From the NCBI RefSeq assembly GCF_030811455.1, contig NZ_JAUSQU010000001.1, positions 7,688,001 through 7,752,000 on the forward strand: DNA of 64,000 nucleotides. Direction: 5' to 3'. The position numbers were made by a program, and so were the translations under genes. How positions within the stretch are numbered: position 1 is the first letter of the stretch; every line of letters begins with the position of its first letter. This document shows positions 41,614 to 48,660 of the stretch, piece after piece. Source of the stretch: Streptosporangium lutulentum. GTDB taxonomy: Bacteria > Actinomycetota > Actinomycetes > Streptosporangiales > Streptosporangiaceae. The notes under the pieces were generated by a model. It was given only the letters and a program-made list of their open reading frames with translations. It was not told the DNA's origin and ran no database searches.

Positions 41614-42778
41614 ACCGGAAGGGGACGGCCTGCCCCCTGGTCTGGTCGACGGTGCCGACCAGGTGCAGGTCGAGCTCCGGACAGTGGAAGAGCCACGTCC
41701 CGGTGACTCCCGAGTGGCCGATGAGCGTGACGGGGCGGCGTCCCGATGACATGAGCCGACCGACCGTGAAGAACATGGTGCCCAGCCCGTATCGGAGGAC
41801 GGGAATGTTGCGCAGCCGGTTGCGCCGCTCGGTGAGCGACTCCAGCGAGCGGGCGTCACCGAAGAGCTCGCCGTCGAGCAGCGCCCGCTGAAAGACGAGG
41901 AGATCGCCGGTGGTGCTGAACAGGTCGTTGGAGGACTCGATCATCGAGGTCAGTTCCACGCGGCGCCGTTTCGCGTAGAGCGGTGAGGGCGCCGCGGTCG
42001 CCGGATCCGGCGGGCGATGTCCTGGGAGCCAGGTGTGCGTGAGGCCGAGCGGACCGAGGATCCGTTCGGTCAGCAGATCGGCGAACGACCGATCGGTCAC
42101 CGTCTCCACGATGCGGATGAGCAACTGGAAGCCGGTGTCGGAGTAGCGGGCCTTCTGCCGGGCGGAGGTGAGGTCCTGCGGCTCGAAGTGCGGGCGTTGC
42201 TGCTCGCGCGTGATCCGCATCGCGTCCTCGAAGGACCAGGCCAGCTCATGCCCGGCGGCGAGGCGCTCATACAGGCTGGGGCCTTCACGACGCTTCTCAA
42301 AGTAATCAGGCAACCCGGACGTATGACTCGCGAGGTGGCGCACCGTGATCGCGGACGTCCGGTCGATCCCCCCGAGGACATGGAGCCCGGCGATCGTCTC
42401 CGCCGGCAGGTAGGCGCCGATCGGCGCGGCCAGTTCGAGCTCGCCGCGCTCGTGCGCCTGCAGCACCAGCGTGATGATGAAACGCTTGGTGACGCTCGCG
42501 ATGAAGAACGGGGTGTCGGGACGCGGTTGGTGATCGTCGGAACCGGCGGGGCCGGAGGCGGCGGACCAGCGCCGTTTCCCGTCACCGCTCGCGACGGCGA
42601 GGTTGGCGTGGTGTACGTCGCGTCGCGCGACGAGGTTCTCCAGCAGGCCCGTCAGCCGCACGTCGACGTCGTCGGGAACGTGATTGTCATGGGCGAGGGT
42701 GGTGGCGAGCCGCGATGTCTCGTGAATGTTCCCTGTCTCCGTTCTCTCGGCGTGACCCGTCGGCACCACGCCCTCCAT
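41579..42778 (-). CDS. Serine hydrolase (class C beta-lactamase family)
   Basis: About 399 residues, a beta-lactamase/DD-peptidase fold: SxxK motif ASVTKRF (catalytic Ser and Lys), YxN-like motif YSDTGFQ (Tyr, with Thr in place of Asn) and HSG near the end (IGHSGVTG). The N-terminal start is unclear: ATG 42778, GTG 42766 and upstream ATGs are all open. No signal peptide is evident from these starts. It is divergent from a PadR regulator with a shared palindrome. Such enzymes range from esterases to D-amino peptidases; substrate unknown. Confidence 0.82.
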   Translation of the reverse strand: MEGVVPTGHAERTETGNIHETSRLATTLAHDNHVPDDVDVRLTGLLENLVARRDVHHANLAVASGDGKRRWSAASGPAGSDDHQPRPDTPFFIASVTKRFIITLVLQAHERGELELAAPIGAYLPAETIAGLHVLGGIDRTSAITVRHLASHTSGLPDYFEKRREGPSLYERLAAGHELAWSFEDAMRITREQQRPHFEPQDLTSARQKARYSDTGFQLLIRIVETVTDRSFADLLTERILGPLGLTHTWLPGHRPPDPATAAPSPLYAKRRRVELTSMIESSNDLFSTTGDLLVFQRALLDGELFGDARSLESLTERRNRLRNIPVLRYGLGTMFFTVGRLMSSGRRPVTLIGHSGVTGTWLFHCPELDLHLVGTVDQTRGQAVPFRFMTRCLDVWRT

Positions 42779-42898
42779 CGGCCGGGGCGGCCGACCGGCA
42801 TTCACGACCATGGGCATCGACCCGTGGTCGAGGCGGGCGCGTTGCCCTGAGACGCCATGGGTTCTCCGCGTCAACGGAGGGCGAGGGTGCCGGTGATC

Positions 42899-42925
42899 AT
42901 AGATATGTCTAGTAGACATGTCTAT
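42899..42925. promoter_or_regulatory. 27-bp palindrome, PadR operator candidate
   Basis: ATAGATATGTCTA-G-TAGACATGTCTAT pairs at 12 of 13 positions around G 42912; the inner ATGTCTAGTAGACAT is perfect. It lies between the divergent serine hydrolase and PadR genes, just upstream of the likely -10 of the PadR gene. PadR proteins bind ATGT-N-ACAT-type sites, which this matches well. Confidence 0.8.
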
Positions 42926-42951
42926 GAGAGTCAATGCCCTAGACTCTGCCG

Positions 42952-43491
42952 ATGGCCCATGTGATCCTCGGTCTGCTCCTGATCGCCCCGCAGACCTTCT
43001 ACGACCTCATCAAAGGATTCGAGGCCGGCGTCGCGCTCTTCTACAGCGCCAGCCCCGGCAGCATCAAACGCGCACTGGACACCCTGCTCACGCGGGGGTT
43101 CATCGAGGTCGCCAGCGTCGAAGCCGAAGGCCGGGGGCGGAAGGTGTACCGCCTGACCGACGCCGGCCGTCAGGAGTTCCGCGCGTGGATGAAAGGGGAG
43201 TTGACCGGGCCCGACATGGAGACCGCGGCGCTGTCCAGGCTCTACTTCCTCGGCCTGCTGGAGCCGGTCGAACGCGTACCGGTGCTCCGCCGCATCACGG
43301 CGCGCATCGAGACCGACCTCGCCACGCTGTCGGCCCTCGACAAGCACCTCCATACCCTGGACATCCCCGAGGAGCACCGCGACCTCGCCACCCACCAGCG
43401 CGCGACGCTCGGCTACGGCATCGCCTCGCACCGCTTCGCGCTCGACTGGTTCCGCGACCACATCGACCGGCACGAGACGCCGAACCCCTGA
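42952..43491 (+). CDS. PadR family transcriptional regulator
   Basis: A 179-residue regulator: winged helix (MAHVILGLLLIAPQTFYDLI, KRALDTLLTRGFIEVASVEA, GRKVYRLTDAGRQEF) and a C-terminal helical dimer domain of the PadR_C/Vir type (LYFLGLLEPVERV, RIETDLATLSALD). ATG 42952 lies 7 bases after TAGACT, so the message may be leaderless. It probably represses itself and the divergent serine hydrolase through the palindrome at 42899-42925. The following gap (43492-43762) shows no gene. Confidence 0.9.
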   Translation: MAHVILGLLLIAPQTFYDLIKGFEAGVALFYSASPGSIKRALDTLLTRGFIEVASVEAEGRGRKVYRLTDAGRQEFRAWMKGELTGPDMETAALSRLYFLGLLEPVERVPVLRRITARIETDLATLSALDKHLHTLDIPEEHRDLATHQRATLGYGIASHRFALDWFRDHIDRHETPNP

Positions 43492-43762
43492 CACCGCACA
43501 GAAGCGGCCTCACGGTCCGGTGACCTCTTCACCCGCTTGGTCGCCCTGCTCGCACGATGACGGCTTGACCGATTGGAGGGCCGGCATCCCCTGTGGTGGC
43601 CGGTGAGGAGATGACGGCGGCGACCGTCCCGCCCCCACGACCCTTTCCCCCGCCCTCTCCATCTCCTCCGCAGCCGGACCGGGGGCTGGGGCAGCGCCCA
43701 TCGCTGCTCCATCGCCACCGGGACTCCACGATCCGCGAACGCGGGATCGAACCGCCCGAGGG

Positions 43763-44179
43763 TCACGCGCCGGCCCGCCTCGCGTACCAGGTGATACCGG
43801 CTCCGTTCGAGAACGCCCTGTGGTCGGTCGGGGTGAACACGGTGGGACGGAAGCCGCCGTCGACGAGGGCGGCGCCCGCGCCCGCCACCACGGGATAGCT
43901 CTTGATGATCATTTCGTCGATCTCGATCAGCAGCGAGCCGGCCAGCCCTCCGCCGCCGCAGAGCCAGACGTCCAGCCCGTCCTCACGCTTGAGGTCCCGG
44001 ACAAGCGCGGCGGGGTCGCGCACCAGTTCCACCGCCGGGTCGTCGATGCGGTCCAGGGAACTGGAGACGACGTACTGCCGCAGGTGCGCGTACGGACTGC
44101 CGATCCCCTGGTCGAGCACGGCCCGGTAGGTGTTCAGCCCCATCAGGACGGTGTCGAAGCGCCTGTTGGGGACGTCCAC
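43763..44179 (-). pseudogene. RibD-like dihydrofolate reductase domain, N-terminus missing
   Basis: The frame gives VDVPNRRFDTVLMGLNTYRA, then LVRDLKREDGLDVWLCGGGG and TDHRAFSNGAGITWYAR: the middle and end of RibD_C-type reductases. These normally have about 40-50 more residues at the start, including the SLDGY motif, which is absent. Upstream sequence belongs to a different membrane-protein gene whose 3' end lies 26 bases away. It is therefore probably a 5'-truncated, dead gene, although a GTG at 44179 could start a short protein. Confidence 0.65.
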
Positions 44180-44205
44180 GAGACCGGCGTGCGGACGGCG
44201 TCCAG

Positions 44206-44649
44206 CTACTTCGCCGGTGCGCGCCGACCTGGGTGAACGGGGCGGCGCGCACCGGTGATCAGGACGAGCGCGGCGATGGCGCCGTAGAGCGGGAGCACGA
44301 ACCCGAGCCCCTGCGAACCCTCAGGGCAATAGGGGGAGAAGAACGCAACGGTCGACAGTGCGTAGTAAGCGGCTGTCACGAGCGCTCCGCCGGCTCCTGT
44401 CCAGGCCAGGAGCCGGCGCCTTCGGGGCGGTGATAGCCATGCGGCCACGGCCAGCGCTGTCAAAGCGGGGGGAAGCAGAGCGGCCATCGCGCCGAAACCC
44501 AGGCCGAGCACATCACGACCGGTGTATCCGTCTTCGGTGTTCAGATGGGCGCAGATGTAGATCTCTGTATCCACCGGTGACGAAGCCCAGCCAGGAAGGG
44601 TGGACAGAAGGATGGCACTCATCCAGCACAACAGCGCGCGGTGCTTCAT
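44206..44649 (-). CDS. Four-helix membrane protein of unknown function
   Basis: A 147-residue protein with an N-terminal signal-like helix (LLCWMSAILLSTLPGWASSP), three further helices (about 52-72, 83-103, 115-135) and a basic tail (RRPVHPGRRAPAK). Two Cys residues (ICAH, YCPEG) face the outside and may form a disulfide. No family recognised. It ends 26 bases before the start of the truncated reductase remnant. Confidence 0.6.
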   Translation of the reverse strand: MKHRALLCWMSAILLSTLPGWASSPVDTEIYICAHLNTEDGYTGRDVLGLGFGAMAALLPPALTALAVAAWLSPPRRRRLLAWTGAGGALVTAAYYALSTVAFFSPYCPEGSQGLGFVLPLYGAIAALVLITGARRPVHPGRRAPAK

Positions 44650-44715
44650 CGCCTGCCCCCAGGACCCCGCAACCGCTCAGCCTCCGGGCGGACCTCGGAA
44701 CGGGGAGGCTCAGTC

Positions 44716-44755
44716 TTCCAGCCGTAGCTCGTGGCTTCCAGCCTTGGCTCGTGGC
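44716..44755. repeat. Two 20-bp tandem units
   Basis: TTCCAGCCGTAGCTCGTGGC (44716-44735) is followed directly by TTCCAGCCTTGGCTCGTGGC (44736-44755), two differences. It lies in the promoter-side gap of the next gene. Confidence 0.8.
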
Positions 44756-44803
44756 CTTCGGACGAGATTCGAAGGCGGAGAGGGGGCACCCCGCCCCGTG
44801 ACC

Positions 44804-44815
44804 TGACGAAAGTCA
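44804..44815. promoter_or_regulatory. TGAC-GAAA-GTCA dyad
   Basis: Same arms and spacing as the dyad at 8245 (TGAC-N4-GTCA). It lies 91 bases before the serine hydrolase start, and could be a second site of the response regulator at 11071. Inference only. Confidence 0.3.
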
Positions 44816-44905
44816 TGGTGAGGTCCATCCGATCGTACGGTGTGTGGCCCTCCCGCCGACTTCTAGCGTTCGTCCCATGCGAATGGAGATCTCGGAGGGC
44901 CCCCG

Positions 44906-46438
44906 ATGAAGAGGCAGAAGATCGCGGCGATCGCCGCTCTGACCGGTGTGTTGCTCACGACGGGGGTGACGGCGGCGAGTGCCCTGGCGGAAGCGCCGGA
45001 GACCGGCGGGCTGAGCGCGACCGCGATCGACCACTACATGCGCGACTACATCGAGCGGACCCGACTGCCCGGCGCCCTGGTCGCGGTCACCAAGGGCGAC
45101 CAGGTCGTGCACGCCGCGGGTTACGGCCACACGGCCGGCGGCGAGATGATCACGAAGGACACGCCGATGCCGCTCGCCTCGGTCTCCAAGTCGTTCACGG
45201 CCCTGGCGGTGCTGCATCTCGCCGACCAGGGAAAGATCAGCCTGGACGCCCCCGTCCGGACGTATCTGCCCGAGTTCACCATGGCCGACCCCCGCGCCGG
45301 GAAGATCACCGTGCGGGAGCTGCTCCAGCAGACCTCGGGAATGAGCGACCAGACCTTCCCCGAGCTGACGCTCCCCGCGCCGGACACCCTCAAGGACGCC
45401 GTCGCGATGCTGCGGACCGCCCCGCTCGCCGTCGACCCGGGCACCAAGGAGATTTACCACAACCCCAACTACACCGTCGCGGCGCGGCTGGTCGAGGCGG
45501 TGGCCCGGGTGCCGTTCGCCGACTACATGGCCACCACCGTCTTCGATCCACTCGGCATGACGTCCACCAGGACGGTGAACACCACCACGGACCTCCCCGG
45601 CGCGGGCGAGGGGTACATCCGCGCCTACGGCCAGGTCATCAAGCGCTCCCATCCGAAGTGGTTCATCAATGGCGGCTACGGCGTCGTCAGCACCGCCGAC
45701 GACATGGCCAAGTGGCTGATCACGCAGAACGGCGCCGGCCACGTCTTCCCCGAGGAGAGCATCAAGACCACCCAGACCGCGTCCGGCGTGGGCGGCAGCA
45801 ACTACGGCATGGGATGGGACACCGGGAAGACCGCCGGGGGAGCGCCCCAGCTCCAGCACACCGGCTGGCTGCTCACCCACAACTCCGCGCAGACCCTCCT
45901 GCCCGCAAGCGGATACGGTATCGCCGTCGTCACCAACACCGGGATGATCTCCGGTGACGACGCGGTCATCATCACCGACGGCCTGATCGACATCATCGAG
46001 GGCCGCCCCGACGCGGGCACCGTACCCTTCACCACGACCGCGGACCCCTGGCTGGGCGGCCTGACGCTGCTCAACCTCGGACTCGGCTTCCTGGGGGTCT
46101 ACCGTTCCCGCGGCTGGGCCCGCCGCCGTGCGGGCCGCCCCGTGTGGCGCCTGATCGTACGGCTGGTCCCCTACGCGCTGCCGATCGCGTTCTTCGCCGG
46201 CCTCGCCGATCTGATCGGCTTTGTGATGAACCGGGTGGGCACGCTGGACCAGATCACCTACGTCTGGCTCGCGCTGTACATCTGGGCCGGCACCGGTGCG
46301 CTGGCCGCCACCGCCGTCGTCGTCTCCCGTCTCGTCCACACCGTCCTCGCCCGCCGCTCGGGCACCCCCGCCCCGCTTCCGGGCGGACCGGCGTCAACGC
46401 CGGCCGGTCCCTCTCCCGTGGGTAGCGTGCCTGCATGA
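44906..46438 (+). CDS. Secreted serine hydrolase with C-terminal membrane helices
   Basis: A 510-residue protein. Signal peptide (KIAAIAALTGVLLTTGVTAA, cut near 28), then a class C beta-lactamase-like domain: SxxK motif ASVSKSF, YxN motif YHNPNYT and a late HTG motif QLQHTGWLL. After residue 370 come three or four membrane helices (WLGGLTLLNLGLGFLGVY and others) and a Pro-rich tail, so the hydrolase is held outside by its C-terminus. This layout is common in actinobacterial penicillin-binding-protein-like hydrolases. ATG 44906 follows GGAGGG. Confidence 0.88.
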   Translation: MKRQKIAAIAALTGVLLTTGVTAASALAEAPETGGLSATAIDHYMRDYIERTRLPGALVAVTKGDQVVHAAGYGHTAGGEMITKDTPMPLASVSKSFTALAVLHLADQGKISLDAPVRTYLPEFTMADPRAGKITVRELLQQTSGMSDQTFPELTLPAPDTLKDAVAMLRTAPLAVDPGTKEIYHNPNYTVAARLVEAVARVPFADYMATTVFDPLGMTSTRTVNTTTDLPGAGEGYIRAYGQVIKRSHPKWFINGGYGVVSTADDMAKWLITQNGAGHVFPEESIKTTQTASGVGGSNYGMGWDTGKTAGGAPQLQHTGWLLTHNSAQTLLPASGYGIAVVTNTGMISGDDAVIITDGLIDIIEGRPDAGTVPFTTTADPWLGGLTLLNLGLGFLGVYRSRGWARRRAGRPVWRLIVRLVPYALPIAFFAGLADLIGFVMNRVGTLDQITYVWLALYIWAGTGALAATAVVVSRLVHTVLARRSGTPAPLPGGPASTPAGPSPVGSVPA

Positions 46439-46561
46439 CCGGGCGGTACCGTCCGCCCTCCGGCCTGCCGTTGAGGCTTCCGGAAAGGTGACCGCTTTGT
46501 CAGAGGCGCCCGCCATAATGGCTCAGATGGCGACACAGCAGCGGCTCTCGGACGGTTTACC

Positions 46562-46758
46562 TCATCCGATGTAAGGCGCCGACGCCCCTCGGAGAAAGTG
46601 ATCGATTCGGAGATGCTGCGTGTCGTGCATCGGCAGTGTCTTGATCTCCTCTCGGTCGACCCAGCGGACGCCGATCGACCCCGGCTCCCATTCATGAGCA
46701 CCTTGCTCGGCGGCATGGTCATCCACCTGGTCACGGACCGCTCCAAGGCCTCACGACG
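46562..46758 (-). pseudogene. NUDIX hydrolase C-terminal remnant
   Basis: A minus-strand frame, open from a stop near 46759 to TGA 46562, reads GSIGVRWVDREEIKTLPMHD followed by QHLRIDHFL and ends PYIG. The WV-x-EE-x-LP-H-x-LRI-x-HFL pattern with a PYIG end is typical of MutT/NUDIX protein ends. The NUDIX box and start are missing. The remainder of 46439-46843 has nothing else. Confidence 0.5.
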
Positions 46759-46843
46759 GCTTAGCGATCTCAGGGCGCTGTCAGGGGAAGTTTCAGGGAC
46801 GCCCCGGACGCCGCCCCGCCCGCCTTCCAGGAGACTTTGCGTC

Positions 46844-47539
46844 ATGAGTATGAGGAGCTTAGGTGTGGTCGCGGGCGCGGTGGCGCTCGTGGCGCTCTTG
46901 ACGGGGTGTGGCCTCGCCGGCCCCTCCGAGGAGGACACGGCGTCCTACGACGTCACGGACAAAGTGAACGCGATCCAGATCGAGGCCGACTCGGGCGGAA
47001 TCGAGGTGACCGAGTCCGACCGGCAGGACATCCACGTGATCGAGCGCCTCAGCTGGCGCAAGAACAAGCCCGTCGCCAGCCATGAGACGCAGGGCGACAC
47101 CCTGGTGCTTAAATTCACCTGCCCCGGCAGCTGGATCGGCGGCACGAACTGCGAAGTCGGCTATCAGGTCGAGATCCCCCGAGGACTGAGCGTCAAGGCC
47201 ACCAGCGACTCCGGGGAGGTGACGCTGCGGGATCTGTCCGGCGACGTGGACGTGACCAGCGACTCAGGCATGATCGACGCCGGCGGGCTGGCGGGCAAAC
47301 AGGTCGTCTCGAAGACCGACTCGGGCGCCATCACTCTCGCCTTCACCGCTCAGCCCGACAAGGTCAAGACGTCGACGGACTCCGGCAGGACCGAGGTGCG
47401 CGTGCCGGAAGGGCCCTACAACATCGCCGCCACTACGGATTCAGGCACCAAGGAGATCGACGCGACGCACGACGCCTCGGCTCCACGCTCGATCACCCTG
47501 TCCAGCGATTCCGGTGCGATCGAGGTCCTCGGATCCTGA
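46844..47539 (+). CDS. DUF4097 family lipoprotein
   Basis: A 231-residue protein. Lipobox ALLTGC at residues 18-23 marks a lipid-anchored export signal. The rest is a beta-strand repeat protein: AIQIEADSGGIEVTE, SVKATSDSGEVTLRD, DVTSDSGMIDAGG, VSKTDSGAITLAF, ATTDSGTKEIDA and SSDSGAIEVLGS, each with a DSG turn, as in DUF4097 adhesin-like proteins. The coils would stack into a right-handed beta-helix. The role on the surface is unknown. ATG 46844 is preceded by AGGAG. Confidence 0.88.
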   Translation: MSMRSLGVVAGAVALVALLTGCGLAGPSEEDTASYDVTDKVNAIQIEADSGGIEVTESDRQDIHVIERLSWRKNKPVASHETQGDTLVLKFTCPGSWIGGTNCEVGYQVEIPRGLSVKATSDSGEVTLRDLSGDVDVTSDSGMIDAGGLAGKQVVSKTDSGAITLAFTAQPDKVKTSTDSGRTEVRVPEGPYNIAATTDSGTKEIDATHDASAPRSITLSSDSGAIEVLGS

Positions 47540-47558
47540 ATCCGCGCGGAGAAACGCC

Positions 47559-47592
47559 AGAGGGGCCGCGCCGTTGAACCGGCGTGACCTCT
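47559..47592. terminator. Stem-loop after the lipoprotein gene
   Basis: AGAGG (47559) pairs with CCTCT (47588) and an inner CGCCG with CGGCG. There is no T-run on the plus side, so termination is uncertain. The same CTCTGAGCTG stretch follows as in the tRNA-Ile terminator region. Confidence 0.4.
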
Positions 47593-47598
47593 CTGAGC

Positions 47599-47662
47599 TG
47601 GCAAGGACGGGAGATTTGAAATCTTGAGGGGATTACCCCTTTACGGCTTCCAAACGGGAGCG
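47599..47662 (-). repeat. Degenerate tRNA 3'-end-like fragment, candidate att scar
   Basis: The minus strand reads GCTCCCG-TTTGGAAGCCG, AAAGGGGTAATCCCC (a long variable arm), then a T-loop-like TTTCAAA and an acceptor-like CCTTGCC-A. It resembles the 3' half of a type II (Ser-like) tRNA from the anticodon loop on, but the T stem is broken and no 5' half exists. The upstream edge has the same GCTCCCG-TTTG join as the tRNA-Ala fragment at 22091. Confidence 0.35.
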
Positions 47663-47680
47663 TTAGTCCCCCGGAAGATC

Positions 47681-47711
47681 AAAAGGCCACTTCCCTTGGT
47701 GGGAAATGGCC
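47681..47711 (-). terminator. Intrinsic terminator of tRNA-Ile
   Basis: On the minus strand GGCCATTTCCC, loop ACCAA, GGGAAGTGGCC, then TTTT: an 11-bp stem with one G-U pair and a T-run, starting 12 bases after the tRNA 3' end. Confidence 0.85.
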
Positions 47712-47722
47712 TCTGAGCTGGG

Positions 47723-47796
47723 TGGGGCTACCAGGACTTGAACCTGGGACCTCTTCCTTATCAGGGAAGCGCTCTAACCGTCTGAGCTATAGCCCC
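47723..47796 (-). tRNA. tRNA-Ile(GAT)
   Basis: A 74-base gene. Acceptor GGGGCTA/TAGCCCC, D arm GCTC...GAGC, anticodon stem CTTCC/GGAAG with loop CTGATAA (anticodon GAT), T arm CCAGG-TTCAAGT-CCTGG, discriminator A, no encoded CCA. It follows the gyrA/DUF3566 genes as in other actinobacteria. Confidence 0.97.
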
Positions 47797-47937
47797 TCAT
47801 TACACACAATGAACGGTGCCGCACCCGCTTCGCGAGGGCGAATCCGTTCACTCGAACAGGGAAAAGCTTACCCTGTCCTGGCGCCTGTTCGCGCCATGTC
47901 CCCGGCCCTCAAAACCGGGGACATGGCGGCAGGTCGC

Positions 47938-48657
47938 CTATTCGGCCTCGCTGAACGTGACCTCCACGCCGCCGACCAAATCGGAGGCGATGTTGTAGAT
48001 CACAGCGCCGAGGGTCGACATGGCGGTGATCAGCACCACGTTCACCGCGCCGATCAGGGCGGTGTAGCCAAGGATGCGGACCGGCTCGAACCAGGAGGCG
48101 ATGTCCACGTCGCTGGTGGACTTGCCGTCGGCCGTCGTCAGCTGGTTCACCGTCTGGATGATGTTCTCAAACACCCCAAGCCCGGACAGGACCATGTAAA
48201 GAACCGCGACCGCGATGAACAGCACCACAAAACAGACCAGAGACACCACGAAGCTGAACTTCATGGCGGACCACGGCTCGACACGGCGCAGCACCAGGTG
48301 CGCCTTGCGCGGTGGCCGGGGAGTTGTGTCCGAGGCCTTCTTGTCCGCCCCCTCCGAGGAGGACGCCGAAGAAGACAGCCCTCCCGGCGACCAGGGAGTA
48401 CGGTTCGGCTCTGCCGGGCGGATCCGAACCGTGGAATCGCCCTTTTGCTTGTCGTCCTCGATCGCCGTCACGCGCTGCCTGCCCTTGGGCTCGTCGGTTA
48501 CCGAATCATCGGTCCCCGGCTTGGGCGCTTGACCGTCGGCCGGTGACTCGACCACCTCGACGATGTTCGTTTCAGCGGTCTTGTCCATCTTCTCCGTCAC
48601 CTGGTCGCGTGTCGATGACGAGGCCGGACGTGGACCCGGATTGGACTGAGCATTCAC
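47938..48657 (-). CDS. DUF3566 membrane protein
   Basis: A 239-residue protein found immediately after gyrA in actinobacteria. The first 115 residues are polar and disordered. Then VLRRVEPWSAMKFSFVVSL leads into helix 1 (SLVCFVVLFIAVAVLYMVL), an outside loop (GVFENIIQTVNQLTTADG) and helix 2 with the conserved GYTALIGAVNVVLITAMSTL, GAVIYNIASDLVGGVEVT end. It starts 4 bases after the gyrA stop and so is in the gyrBA transcript. Function unknown, thought to be envelope-linked. Confidence 0.92.
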   Translation of the reverse strand: MNAQSNPGPRPASSSTRDQVTEKMDKTAETNIVEVVESPADGQAPKPGTDDSVTDEPKGRQRVTAIEDDKQKGDSTVRIRPAEPNRTPWSPGGLSSSASSSEGADKKASDTTPRPPRKAHLVLRRVEPWSAMKFSFVVSLVCFVVLFIAVAVLYMVLSGLGVFENIIQTVNQLTTADGKSTSDVDIASWFEPVRILGYTALIGAVNVVLITAMSTLGAVIYNIASDLVGGVEVTFSEAE

Positions 48658-48660
48658 GGG

